Assembly (NCBI GenBank): GCA_002840115.1
Contig: PGZG01000027.1
Coordinates: forward strand, 1-13,950
Origin: Gammaproteobacteria bacterium HGW-Gammaproteobacteria-14
GTDB taxonomy: Bacteria; Pseudomonadota; Gammaproteobacteria; Pseudomonadales; Alcanivoracaceae
DNA length: 13,950 bases
Reading direction: 5' to 3'
Part shown: positions 1 through 7,897 of the stretch, piece after piece
How the letters are laid out: every line of letters starts with the position of its first letter
Numbering within the stretch: position 1 is the stretch's first letter
Translations under genes and position numbers: made by a program
The notes under the pieces: generated by a model
What the model was told of the DNA's origin: nothing
The model's input: the letters and a program-made list of their open reading frames with translations, nothing else
The model's database searches: none

Positions 1-460
1 ACTCCGCACCCTGCCCCAACAAATCCAGAGCCGGTGTACCCAGGTTCCCCCCCGCAAGGGCACGACGTCCCGCAGCACGCGCAACCTCACCAAGCAAAGC
101 CGTCACTGTGCTTTTCGCATTGGAACCGGTAATAGCCGCTACTGGCTCACTGGCAGCACGGGCAAACAATTCAATATCGCCAATAATTTCTTTACCGGCA
201 GCTGCCTGACGAGCAATTTCCGGAGTTGCCACAGCAATCCCCGGACTGACAATAATACGACGGGCTTCATTCAACCAATCTTCTCGCCAACCACCAGTAT
301 GTAATTGCACACCAGGATACTCTTTGCTGGCATCACCGAGGCCCGGTGGCTCCGTACGTGTATCAAGCGCCCGCACCGGCTCATTCTGGGCAACAAGGTA
401 CCGCAGGCAGGATTGCCCGGTAATACCTAACCCAATAATCAGATCGAACGGTGCTCTCAC
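1..460 (-). CDS. murD: UDP-N-acetylmuramoylalanine--D-glutamate ligase MurD, N-terminal part (cut by window edge)
   Basis: MurD is the cytoplasmic ATP-dependent ligase that adds D-glutamate to UDP-MurNAc-L-Ala. Only the first 153 codons are present; the rest lies beyond base 1. The start is a GTG at 460-458 with a GAGGAAG ribosome binding site just upstream, 10 bases after mraY. The N-terminal nucleotide-fold segment reads DLIIGLGITGQSCL (residues 6-19), the conserved VSPGI follows at 71-75, and the ATP-binding loop TGSNAKST is at 111-118. GNLGTPALDLL (138-148) is also typical. The P-loop has Ala115 where most Mur ligases have Gly; I recall the same NAKST in Pseudomonas MurD, so I take it as a lineage variant. 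An ATG does not offer a better start, because the overlapping GTG one frame away runs straight into TGA. The identification is secure from motifs and from the position after mraY. Confidence 0.95.
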   Translation of the reverse strand, partial: MRAPFDLIIGLGITGQSCLRYLVAQNEPVRALDTRTEPPGLGDASKEYPGVQLHTGGWREDWLNEARRIIVSPGIAVATPEIARQAAAGKEIIGDIELFARAASEPVAAITGSNAKSTVTALLGEVARAAGRRALAGGNLGTPALDLLGQGAE

Positions 461-470
461 ACTTTCTTCC

Positions 471-1553
471 TCAGCGAATTTTCAAAGTAGCAAGGCCAAT
501 CAGTACCAGAATCACAGTGATGATCCAGAAGCGGACAATGATTTTTGGCTCTGGCCAGCCCTTCAGTTCAAAATGATGATGAATCGGTGCCATTCGAAAA
601 ATTCGTCGACCCGTGAGTTTGAATGAAGCCACCTGCAACATCACCGATACCGTTTCCATCACAAACACGCCGCCCATAATGAAAAGCACTATTTCCTGAC
701 GAACAATCACAGCCATCACACCCAGCATTGCACCCAATGCCAAAGCGCCGACATCACCCATAAATACCTGCGCCGGGTAGGTGTTAAACCAGAGAAAACC
801 AAGCCCGGCGCCACACAGCGCTGCCACCATTACCACCAGCTCACCAGAACCAGCGATATAAGGAATATGGAGATAGTTAGCGAACTGGGCATGACCAGTG
901 GCATAGGCAAAAACACCCAAAGCACCAGCCACCAAAACCGTCGGCATAATGGCAAGGCCATCCAGGCCATCGGTAAGGTTGACCGCGTTGCTAGTTCCGT
1001 TAATCACAAAATAGGTAAGTACGATATAGAAGACACCAAGGTTAATAGCGACATCTTTAAAGAATGGCACAATTAATTGGGTTTCTGCCGGAGTCTGCGC
1101 GGTAAAGTACAAAGCGCAAGCCGCCGCTAATGCTGCTATCGACTGCCAGAGATATTTCCACCGGGCAGGCAATCCGCGTGGATTTTTTTCCACGACCTTA
1201 CGCCAATCATCAACCCAGCCAATAGCCCCGAACGCGAGCAGAACACCTAGCGTAATCCAGACAAAGCGGTTATCCAGGTCTGCCCAGAGCAACGTTGAGG
1301 AAGCGATGGCAATAAGAATCAAAGCGCCACCCATAGTGGGCGTACCCGCTTTCGAAAGATGACTTTTCGGACCATCATCGCGAATCGCCTGACCCACCTG
1401 GTAATGCTTCAGCTTGGCAATCATTAGTGGACCAACAAAAAATGCAATAAATAGCGCTGTCAGGACGCTAAAAATTGCCCGCAAGGTAATGTACTGAAGC
1501 ACCAGAAATCCGGTGTGGTACTGGGCAAGATATTCCGCCAGCCAAAGCAGCAT
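471..1553 (-). CDS. mraY: Phospho-N-acetylmuramoyl-pentapeptide-transferase (lipid I synthase)
   Basis: MraY transfers phospho-MurNAc-pentapeptide from the UDP precursor to undecaprenyl phosphate, making lipid I at the inner face of the cytoplasmic membrane. The product is 360 residues, the same as the E. coli enzyme, and is highly hydrophobic with about ten predicted membrane segments. Expected active-site features are present: the Asp pair in GWVDDWRK (D115, D116), the NAVNLTDGLDGL loop (189-200), FMGDVGALALG with D267, and the His cluster APIHHHFE (H325-H327). The ATG at 1553-1551 shares its A with the TAA of murF (TAATG), so translation is likely coupled. MraY is the next step after MurF, which matches the order of the operon. 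Nothing in the sequence looks damaged. Confidence 0.98.
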   Translation of the reverse strand: MLLWLAEYLAQYHTGFLVLQYITLRAIFSVLTALFIAFFVGPLMIAKLKHYQVGQAIRDDGPKSHLSKAGTPTMGGALILIAIASSTLLWADLDNRFVWITLGVLLAFGAIGWVDDWRKVVEKNPRGLPARWKYLWQSIAALAAACALYFTAQTPAETQLIVPFFKDVAINLGVFYIVLTYFVINGTSNAVNLTDGLDGLAIMPTVLVAGALGVFAYATGHAQFANYLHIPYIAGSGELVVMVAALCGAGLGFLWFNTYPAQVFMGDVGALALGAMLGVMAVIVRQEIVLFIMGGVFVMETVSVMLQVASFKLTGRRIFRMAPIHHHFELKGWPEPKIIVRFWIITVILVLIGLATLKIR

Positions 1554-2947
1554 TAGTGTATCTCCCCCGTTACCTGCAAAATATTAACCACCTTTTCCAT
1601 GCCTGCACTGCGGGAACCTTTCACCAGCACGGTTCCACTACGCTCAAGAACATTCTCAGCCAGTGCCGCAGCAGCATCATGACTAGCAGCAACAATAGCG
1701 CCCGCGCCGAACGCCCGTGCCGCATGGGCGGCCTGCTCTCCCACTGCAACCAATGCCTCAACACCCGCGGAAGCTGCATAACGACCCAGCTGTTGATGAA
1801 TATCAACACTGCTATCACCCAGTTCTGCCAGGTCACCCAGCACCAACATTCGTGGCGCCGCTCGCTCCGCCAGCCAGTCAATCGCCGCTCGAACAGAGCC
1901 AGGATTCGCGTTGTAACTATCGTCCATCAACATGCCCTGACCACAAACCTGCAGGTTCATACGTCCTTTGACTGGCTGCAAATACTCCAAACGAGATAGT
2001 GCTTCGGTCATTGAAACACCCATGGCATTAACCGCAGCAATCGCCATCAGGGCATTGCTGACCTGATGGGCGCCAGGCAATGGAATATGCACTGACCAAG
2101 AGTCACCACCAGCAGACAAGACAAAATCCGTTGACTCTGGAGCAAGCGCAATATTCTTGGCCTGCCAGTCCGCAGACTCAGAAGAGCCGACCCATTGCAC
2201 TAGCAAACCGGCCGACTTGGCGCGTTCGGCGAAGAAGTTGGCAAAGCTGTCATCGCCATTAATAACGGCCAGACTTCCCTCTGGCGCGGCAGCGAAAATT
2301 TCTGCTTTGGCATCAGCAATGCCCTGCATGGAGCCAAATCCTTCAAGATGTGCACCAGTCACATTAGTGACCATTACAACCTCTGGCTTCACCAACGAAC
2401 CGGTCCAAGCGATCTCCCCCGGCGCACTAGCTCCTAGTTCGAAGACCCCATATTGATGTGCGGTATTGATTCCGAGCAGCGTCAAAGGCACGCCAATTTC
2501 GTTATTCAGATTTCCTTTTGTCGCATGAACTATTGCATGAGAGGCACTGGCAACTTCAGTGACGGCAGTTGCCATATTGGCAATCGGCGATAACATTCGA
2601 GCGATCATTTCCTTGACCGTGGTTTTACCGGCATTTCCGGTTACCGCAATGCGGCGTATGCTAAATTGATCCGCCCAGCCTGCGGCCAGAAAACCTAATG
2701 CCCGACGGCTATCGGGCACCACAATTTCTGCCACTTCAGTTTGCGTCGGGCGTTCCACCATTACAGCGCAGGCTCCAGCTGACACAGCCTGAGCAACGAA
2801 CTCATGGCCATCAAAACGCTCTCCTCGTAACGCCACAAACAAATCACCCGGACGTATTTTTCGAGTATCTGTTGAAACGCTCAGGAACTCGCAATCACCA
2901 CCGGACAGCGAGCCATTGCACCATTGAGTTGCCATGGAAAGCATCAT
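1553..2947 (-). CDS. murF: UDP-N-acetylmuramoyl-tripeptide--D-alanyl-D-alanine ligase
   Basis: MurF adds the D-Ala-D-Ala dipeptide to UDP-MurNAc-tripeptide in the cytoplasm, completing the pentapeptide precursor. The product from the chosen start is 464 residues, slightly longer than E. coli MurF (452). Seen in order: the N-terminal binding domain with STDTRKIRPGDLFVAL (25-40) and GERFDGHEF; the ATP loop TGNAGKTT (103-110); KGNLNNEIGVPL; and the C-terminal DDSYNANPGS and VKGSRSAGMEKVV. The frame stays open upstream to 3034, but the extra 29 residues lie inside murE and resemble no MurF N-terminus. The ATG at 2947-2945 overlaps the murE TGA (ATGATG), with a purine-rich GGAG about ten bases upstream. 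The second ATG of the pair is an equally possible start. Confidence 0.96.
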   Translation of the reverse strand: MMLSMATQWCNGSLSGGDCEFLSVSTDTRKIRPGDLFVALRGERFDGHEFVAQAVSAGACAVMVERPTQTEVAEIVVPDSRRALGFLAAGWADQFSIRRIAVTGNAGKTTVKEMIARMLSPIANMATAVTEVASASHAIVHATKGNLNNEIGVPLTLLGINTAHQYGVFELGASAPGEIAWTGSLVKPEVVMVTNVTGAHLEGFGSMQGIADAKAEIFAAAPEGSLAVINGDDSFANFFAERAKSAGLLVQWVGSSESADWQAKNIALAPESTDFVLSAGGDSWSVHIPLPGAHQVSNALMAIAAVNAMGVSMTEALSRLEYLQPVKGRMNLQVCGQGMLMDDSYNANPGSVRAAIDWLAERAAPRMLVLGDLAELGDSSVDIHQQLGRYAASAGVEALVAVGEQAAHAARAFGAGAIVAASHDAAAALAENVLERSGTVLVKGSRSAGMEKVVNILQVTGEIH

Positions 2948-4416
2948 GAGGTCCGCTCTCCACGTTCGACCAATGCCTGACGCGCCAGCATCACATCGTC
3001 CATAGGGAAGCGTTCGCCAGCCACTTCTTGCCAACGCTCATGCCCCTTGCCAGCAATCAAAACCACATCTTCTGCATTGGCTTGCATTACTGCATGACGC
3101 ACTGCTGCAGGCCGGTCAACCAGCACCATGATGGCTTCTGCAACAGTTACTCCGGCCAGCATGTCGGCAATAATGGATTGTGCAGATTCAGAGCGGGGAT
3201 TATCAGAAGTAAAAATGACATGATCGGCAAACTGCTCGGCACAGGCCGCCATCTGCGGTCTCTTGCCCACATCACGGTCACCGCCACAGCCCACAACACA
3301 CCACACTTGGCCACTAAAATGATCCCGAATGCCACACAGGGCTTTTTCAAGGCCATCGGGAGTATGAGCATAATCAACCAGCACCGTAGGGCCGTTACCC
3401 AGACGCACCGGCTGCATTCGTCCAGGCACTGGCGTGATCGCTGATAGGGCACGCTCGTTACTACGAATATCAACACCCAATACCGCCAGCATTCCCGCGA
3501 CCATCATCACATTGTCGAGGTTGAATTGGCCGTAAAGCGGAACCTGTACCCGCATGGATTGATCAACAACCTGAATATGCGCAACAAAACCATCCTGATT
3601 CGGCTCGAACACAGAGCAACGCACATCCGCATCAACACCAGCCACGCGCACACATCGAATATTGCTAGTTAACCCATCTGCCAGCCGGCGCCCGTATGCG
3701 TCGCTGGTATTGATAACGGCGCTATCAACCCCATAGCTATTGAACAAGCGAGACTTGGCAACAAAATAACTATCCATGTCGCCGTGATAATCCAGATGAT
3801 CACGACTCAGATTAGTAAAAGCCCCAACATTAATCGGTACACCAGCAAGACGGTCTTGTGTCAACGCATGGGAAGATACTTCCATGGATACATAGCGAGC
3901 GCCACGATCACGGAACGCAGCCAAAGACTCATGCAAGGTAAAGGTATCCGGCGTAGTCGCACCGAGGTCCGCATGGTAATCCTTAAAATAGGCCCCCAGA
4001 GTACCAAGCAAACCGCAAGGCATAGCGATGGCATTAAGTGCATCACGTAAAAACCAGGCAACACTACTCTTACCATTAGTACCCGTTACACCAAATATCG
4101 TCAGTGCCGTAGCAGGATTGCCATAAAAATGAGCCGCTAGCGCCACACTGCCAGCCTGCAGTTGCGGCACACCAATGACTGGCACTCCGCCCTGATCTGC
4201 CTCGGAAACCTGTTCTGCCTCAGCCAGCACAGCCACTGCACCAGCATGAATGGCGGCATCAATATAACGACGACCATCACTTTGCTGACCGGACAAGGCA
4301 ATAAATACATCGCCCTCTTTCACTCGACGGCTATCCAGACTCAAGCCTTTTACCGTTAGCGCACCATGAGCTGCAGAAATAGGCAGTTCAGGCAACAATT
4401 GCTGCAGGGTCATCAT
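2944..4416 (-). CDS. murE: UDP-N-acetylmuramoyl-L-alanyl-D-glutamate--2,6-diaminopimelate ligase
   Basis: MurE adds the third amino acid of the stem peptide to UDP-MurNAc-L-Ala-D-Glu. At 490 residues it is close to E. coli MurE (495). Seen: SLDSRRVKEGDVFIAL (26-41), the ATP loop TGTNGKSS (111-118), TTPDTFTLH (154-162), MEVSSHAL (178-185), the FVAKSRLF segment with the probable carbamylated Lys221, VDYAHTPDGLE (347-357), VVGCGGDRDVGKRP, and DNPRSE at 405-410. The DNPR motif marks enzymes that accept meso-diaminopimelate, as opposed to the L-lysine type, so the peptidoglycan is inferred to be of the DAP type. The open frame extends to 4449, but the ATG at 4416-4414 is preferred. It overlaps the ftsI TGA as ATGATG and has a strong GGAGG six bases ahead. 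Confidence 0.97.
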   Translation of the reverse strand: MMTLQQLLPELPISAAHGALTVKGLSLDSRRVKEGDVFIALSGQQSDGRRYIDAAIHAGAVAVLAEAEQVSEADQGGVPVIGVPQLQAGSVALAAHFYGNPATALTIFGVTGTNGKSSVAWFLRDALNAIAMPCGLLGTLGAYFKDYHADLGATTPDTFTLHESLAAFRDRGARYVSMEVSSHALTQDRLAGVPINVGAFTNLSRDHLDYHGDMDSYFVAKSRLFNSYGVDSAVINTSDAYGRRLADGLTSNIRCVRVAGVDADVRCSVFEPNQDGFVAHIQVVDQSMRVQVPLYGQFNLDNVMMVAGMLAVLGVDIRSNERALSAITPVPGRMQPVRLGNGPTVLVDYAHTPDGLEKALCGIRDHFSGQVWCVVGCGGDRDVGKRPQMAACAEQFADHVIFTSDNPRSESAQSIIADMLAGVTVAEAIMVLVDRPAAVRHAVMQANAEDVVLIAGKGHERWQEVAGERFPMDDVMLARQALVERGERTS

Positions 4417-6131
4417 GAGCGACCTCCAGCGGATGAACCGCCCGCCCAAACGCCCGGCGCATTATCCGGCGCAACATTCAAGGCCCGCAGCACGCCACCC
4501 ATAACTCGGGAAAACACCGGAGCAGCCACTTCACCACCGTAGTAAGCCTTGCCAGCGGGATCATCAATCACAACCACCGTTACATAGCGCGGCTCACTTA
4601 ACGGGCCGATACCAGCAAACAAGCTCATATAGCGGTCATCCGCATAGGCGCCATTAACGATTTTATGCACCGTGCCGGTTTTACCACCTACCGCATAACC
4701 TTCTACACGCGCTTGCCGTGCAGTGCCCTCTTCTCCCAGCACGGCACCGAGCAAGTTGCTTAAAATTGTTGCGGTTTCCTGTGAAATAACCCGCTCTCCC
4801 TGGGGCACCGAATCTACTCGCGTCAGCGATAACGGCAAACGAACACCGCCGTTGGCCACCACCGCATAAGCTTGCGCCAATTGAACGGCGGTTACCGATA
4901 AGCCATAGCCATAGGACAGGGTTGCCTGCTCAATATCACGCCAACGAGTACGAATTGGCAGCACCCCATCACTTTCACCCGGAAATGGAATTCCCGTTGC
5001 CCGACCAAGACCAAAACCATCCAGCAGTGTTTGCAAATACTGCGGTTCCATCTTTAGCGCCAACTGGGTTGTTGCGACGTTAGAGGAGCGACTAAAAGCG
5101 GTAGTAATATCAATCACACCATAGTTGCGGTGATCACGAATCGTTTTGCCAGCCACACGCATGGTGCCCGGGCGGGTATCAATAATCGTCCGCGGCGTTA
5201 CCATTCCAGCTTCCAGTGCTGCCGCCATGGTCATGGTTTTAATGGTGGACCCTGGCTCAAAAACATCCGTCACCGAGCGATTACGCAACGCAGCTGCGGT
5301 CAAACCGGCGCGACTATTTGGGTTGTAACCGGGCTGATTCACCATGGCCAGAATTTCACCGGTCCATGCATCCATTACCACCACGGAGCCACCAGTGGCA
5401 TGATGTCGGTTCACCGCTGTCAGAAGCTCGCGATAGGCAAGGTACTGCAAACGCAGATCAATGCTCAGACGAACATTGCCCCCCGGTCTTGCGGCATCAA
5501 TAATTTCGATATCCTGAATCACACGGCCCAATAGATCGCGTACGACTCTTTTGCGACCCGAATGACCACGCAACTGCTCCTCAAAAGAAAGCTCAATGCC
5601 TTCCTGGCCCACATCGTCAATATTGGTAAATCCCACCAGATGGCTAGCCACTTCCGCTGCCGGATAGTAACGACGATATTCCGTCAGCGAGTAAATACCG
5701 GGGATGCGTTTTTCCAGAACCTGCTGCGCCTGTTCCGGCGCCAGATGACGAGCGAGATACACAAACTCACGCTGGCCATTGGGTAAAATACGTTGCGCCA
5801 GTTGCTTGCTGTCCAGCACCGGATTGTTCTGCAATCGAGTCCAGCTTTCCCGAGATTCCAGCGCTTCACGGGGGTTTGCCCATAGAGTCGTCACCGGCGT
5901 ACTCACCGCTAATGGCCGGTCTTCCCGATCGGTAATCACGCCACGATGGGCCGCCAGTGGCTCAATGCGCAGATTTCGCATATCCCCCTGACGAGCTAAA
6001 AACTCATGCTGATAAATATGCAGGTCGTAAGCGCGCCACAACACACAGACCGCCAGCACGCCCCAGGCTGCCATCATAAAACGATAGCGGCGACGCAAGG
6101 ATGCACTGTTGTCTGGCTTGCGGTTTCTCAC
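4413..6131 (-). CDS. ftsI: Septal peptidoglycan transpeptidase FtsI (penicillin-binding protein 3)
   Basis: FtsI is the class B penicillin-binding protein that cross-links septal peptidoglycan in the divisome with FtsW and FtsQLB. The product is 572 residues (E. coli 588). A short basic cytoplasmic tail is followed by one membrane segment at about 18-33. The pedestal domain begins at RIEPLAAHRGVITDRE (55-70). The transpeptidase motifs are intact: STIK with catalytic Ser295 and Lys298, SSN at 349-351, and KTG at 484-486. The start is a GTG at 6131-6129 overlapping the ftsL stop as GTGA; an internal ATG would remove part of the tail. The C-terminus ends in a Gly/Ser-rich tail (GGSSAGGRS), which might be the region trimmed in E. 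coli PBP3, though I cannot show processing here. It lies between its partner ftsL and murE, the usual dcw order. Confidence 0.97.
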   Translation of the reverse strand: MRNRKPDNSASLRRRYRFMMAAWGVLAVCVLWRAYDLHIYQHEFLARQGDMRNLRIEPLAAHRGVITDREDRPLAVSTPVTTLWANPREALESRESWTRLQNNPVLDSKQLAQRILPNGQREFVYLARHLAPEQAQQVLEKRIPGIYSLTEYRRYYPAAEVASHLVGFTNIDDVGQEGIELSFEEQLRGHSGRKRVVRDLLGRVIQDIEIIDAARPGGNVRLSIDLRLQYLAYRELLTAVNRHHATGGSVVVMDAWTGEILAMVNQPGYNPNSRAGLTAAALRNRSVTDVFEPGSTIKTMTMAAALEAGMVTPRTIIDTRPGTMRVAGKTIRDHRNYGVIDITTAFSRSSNVATTQLALKMEPQYLQTLLDGFGLGRATGIPFPGESDGVLPIRTRWRDIEQATLSYGYGLSVTAVQLAQAYAVVANGGVRLPLSLTRVDSVPQGERVISQETATILSNLLGAVLGEEGTARQARVEGYAVGGKTGTVHKIVNGAYADDRYMSLFAGIGPLSEPRYVTVVVIDDPAGKAYYGGEVAAPVFSRVMGGVLRALNVAPDNAPGVWAGGSSAGGRS

Positions 6132-6397
6132 GGGCGCACCATCACTTGCTGCCCCGACTCCGGCAGCGCCATGGATAATCGTGAACGGGCAAGACTTTCC
6201 ACCCGGGCATAGGCGCCCCAGGTGCTATGCTCCAGCAACAACTGACTCCACTCGGTATGCAGCCGGTTATGCTCCGCCTGCAACCGCTGAACATCATTAG
6301 TCAACCGACGGGATTCGTGAACACTCCAGCTCACCGCCATCGCCGAAACGATTAACGCGGCACACATCATGATGTCCACCCATGGCGACAGCTTCAT
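6128..6397 (-). CDS. ftsL: Cell division protein FtsL
   Basis: FtsL is a small bitopic divisome protein that forms the FtsQLB complex and helps activate FtsWI. This 89-residue product has only about seven residues before a hydrophobic membrane segment (about 8-25). A periplasmic heptad-like stretch rich in Leu follows (about 29-60), consistent with the coiled coil that pairs with FtsB. The C-terminal part (VESLARSRLSMALPESGQ) resembles the conserved FtsL end. It is shorter than E. coli FtsL (121) because the cytoplasmic tail is almost absent. The ATG at 6397-6395 overlaps the rsmH stop as ATGA, with GAGAGG upstream. Sequence similarity in this family is low, so the call rests mainly on topology and on the position between rsmH and ftsI. 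Confidence 0.92.
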   Translation of the reverse strand: MKLSPWVDIMMCAALIVSAMAVSWSVHESRRLTNDVQRLQAEHNRLHTEWSQLLLEHSTWGAYARVESLARSRLSMALPESGQQVMVRP

Positions 6398-7326
6398 TCG
6401 CTTAGCCTCTCGGCCACACGCAGCACCGCACTGCGCGCGCGCGGATTACGGCGTACTTCTGCTTCACCGGCATGATGCGCCTTACCCAGCGGCTGTAACC
6501 GCGGCGCGGGCATTTCAAAAGGTACGCCACGGGGACGGGGAGCTCGACCAGACTCATCACGAATTAACTGCTTAACAATGCGGTCTTCCAAGGAGTGAAA
6601 ACTGATCACTGCCAACCGGCCGCCCGGCATTAAAAGGCTCACTCCCTGAGCCAACAGATTTTCCAGCGCCGCCAGCTCCTGATTAATAAAAATCCGGATT
6701 GCCTGAAAGCTTCGTGTCGCTGGATGCTTGCCTGGCTCACCACGGCCCAGAGCTCGCTCAATCAGTGCCGCCAGCTCCACAGTGCGAGTTAAGGGTTGCT
6801 GCTCGCGGGTTTCACAAATCATGCGAGCGATACGGCGGGATTTTTTCTCTTCACCAAACCTGTACAGCACATCGGCAATATCTTTTTCGCTGGCACGGGC
6901 AAGCCACTGCGCTGCGCTTTCACCTGCCTGCGGGTTCATCCGCATATCCAGCGGGCCATCTCGCAAAAAACTAAAGCCGCGCTCAGCATCATCCAGTTGC
7001 GGTGACGACACTCCAAGATCCATTAACAAACCGCTCAAGGGACGACCTTCTTGCGCAACAATGGTATTCAGACAATCAAAACGAGCAGCAACAATGCGAA
7101 AGCGGGCATCTGCCCGCTCCAATTGTTCGCCGATGGCCACCGCCTCCGGGTCCTGGTCAATGCCCACCAGGCGGGCATCCGGCCCCAACGCGCTCAACAA
7201 CGCGCGACTATGTCCGCCCCTCCCGAAGGTGGCGTCGACATAAAAGCCGTCTGCGCGAGTTGGCAACATTTCCAGCACCTCATCCAGCATTACTGGCTGG
7301 TGTTCAAACTGCTCTGCGGTAGCCAT
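6394..7326 (-). CDS. rsmH: 16S rRNA (cytosine(1402)-N4)-methyltransferase
   Basis: RsmH (formerly MraW) uses S-adenosylmethionine to methylate N4 of C1402 in the decoding centre of 16S rRNA. The product is 310 residues, the usual length (E. coli 313). It opens with EHQPVMLDEVLEML, the classic family start, and has the SAM-binding motif DATFGRGGHS at 31-40, followed by GIDQDPEA. MDLGVSSPQLDDAERGFSF, the RIARMICETR segment, ATRSFQAIRIFINQEL and ISFHSLEDRIVK are all family signatures. It starts at an ATG eight bases after the mraZ stop; a GAGG within the end of mraZ serves as ribosome binding site. Its last bases overlap the ftsL start. Confidence 0.98.
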   Translation of the reverse strand: MATAEQFEHQPVMLDEVLEMLPTRADGFYVDATFGRGGHSRALLSALGPDARLVGIDQDPEAVAIGEQLERADARFRIVAARFDCLNTIVAQEGRPLSGLLMDLGVSSPQLDDAERGFSFLRDGPLDMRMNPQAGESAAQWLARASEKDIADVLYRFGEEKKSRRIARMICETREQQPLTRTVELAALIERALGRGEPGKHPATRSFQAIRIFINQELAALENLLAQGVSLLMPGGRLAVISFHSLEDRIVKQLIRDESGRAPRPRGVPFEMPAPRLQPLGKAHHAGEAEVRRNPRARSAVLRVAERLSE

Positions 7327-7334
7327 CAGCGACC

Positions 7335-7778
7335 TCAGAACTGCAGCGACTTGATGCTGTCGGGCAACTCGCCAGACAGATCTTGTGTACTGTTATGCGT
7401 TGTCCAGGCATCTTCCGCCCAGATTTCAAAACGACGCAGCACCCCGACCAACATGACCTTGCGGTCCAGCGCTACCAGAGTGCGTAATTCAGCGGGAAGC
7501 AGAATCCGGCCACTGCCATCAAGCTCCATATCCACTGCCTGCCCGAGAAAGCGTCGCTTGAGCTGACGCACTGCGGGATCCGCATCACCAAGAGCTGCCA
7601 CCTGCTCAGCAATCAGCTCCCATTCAGGCTCGGCATACAGGGCAAGACAGGGATCAAACGGGTATTGAGTGAGCACAACGCGTCCGCCACAAGAAACTGT
7701 CAGTTTCTCGCGGTACTTGGCAGGTATGGCCAAACGGCCCTTCGCGTCGAGGCTAAGGGCTTGGCGCCCGGTAAACAT
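7335..7778 (-). CDS. mraZ: Transcriptional regulator MraZ
   Basis: MraZ is a DNA-binding protein of the AbrB/SpoVT fold, usually a ring-shaped oligomer, that in E. coli represses its own dcw promoter. The product is 147 residues (E. coli 152). Both repeats of the fold are visible: SLDAKGRLAIPAKYRE in the N-terminal half and ELDGSGRILLPAELR in the C-terminal half, each with the G-R-(I/L)-x-(I/L)-P core used for DNA contact. The start ATG has a strong AAGGGGAAG ribosome binding site at 7782-7790. As first gene of the operon it is preceded by an operator-like repeat array and a promoter, so autoregulation is likely. Confidence 0.97.
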   Translation of the reverse strand: MFTGRQALSLDAKGRLAIPAKYREKLTVSCGGRVVLTQYPFDPCLALYAEPEWELIAEQVAALGDADPAVRQLKRRFLGQAVDMELDGSGRILLPAELRTLVALDRKVMLVGVLRRFEIWAEDAWTTHNSTQDLSGELPDSIKSLQF

Positions 7779-7824
7779 GCTCTTCCCCTTAAAACCCGAT
7801 TCCTTCGGAAAATGACAAATCTAT

Positions 7825-7860
7825 GCCACTTTCACCCACTTCTTCCCACTTTTCTCCACC
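7825..7860 (-). promoter_or_regulatory. Probable MraZ operator: four GTGG repeats at 10-base period
   Basis: On the minus strand the core GTGG occurs four times at an exact 10-base period (complements at 7826-7829, 7836-7839, 7846-7849 and 7856-7859), with A-rich spacers (GAAAA, AAGAA, TGAAA) after each five-base unit. The two central units read GTGGG and the outer two GTGGA and GTGGC. Published MraZ sites in E. coli and Mycoplasma are TGGG-type direct repeats separated by five bases, downstream of the mra promoter. This array fits that pattern and lies between the predicted promoter and mraZ, where binding would block early transcription. The repeats are seen directly; binding is inferred from the family. 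Confidence 0.85.
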
Positions 7861-7867
7861 AAGCGAC

Positions 7868-7897
7868 ACTCTAGGGCCTGTGTGAACAGCAAGTCAA
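7868..7897 (-). promoter_or_regulatory. Probable mraZ/dcw promoter
   Basis: On the minus strand a TTGACT -35 element (complement at 7892-7897) is followed after 18 bases by TAGAGT (complement at 7868-7873), which matches the -10 consensus at four of six positions. Transcription would start near 7861, just at the first GTGG repeat, giving a leader of about 80 bases. The -10 is imperfect and no other promoter near mraZ looks better. The link to the MraZ repeats raises confidence. Confidence 0.6.

Noticed and set aside
2948..3034. N-terminal extension of murF
   Set aside because: The added residues lie in murE and lack similarity to MurF N-termini. The ATGATG overlap start fits both length and coupling.
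7051..7566. A plus-strand open frame of 171 codons across rsmH and mraZ
   Set aside because: It is the opposite strand of two well-supported genes and has no recognisable domain.
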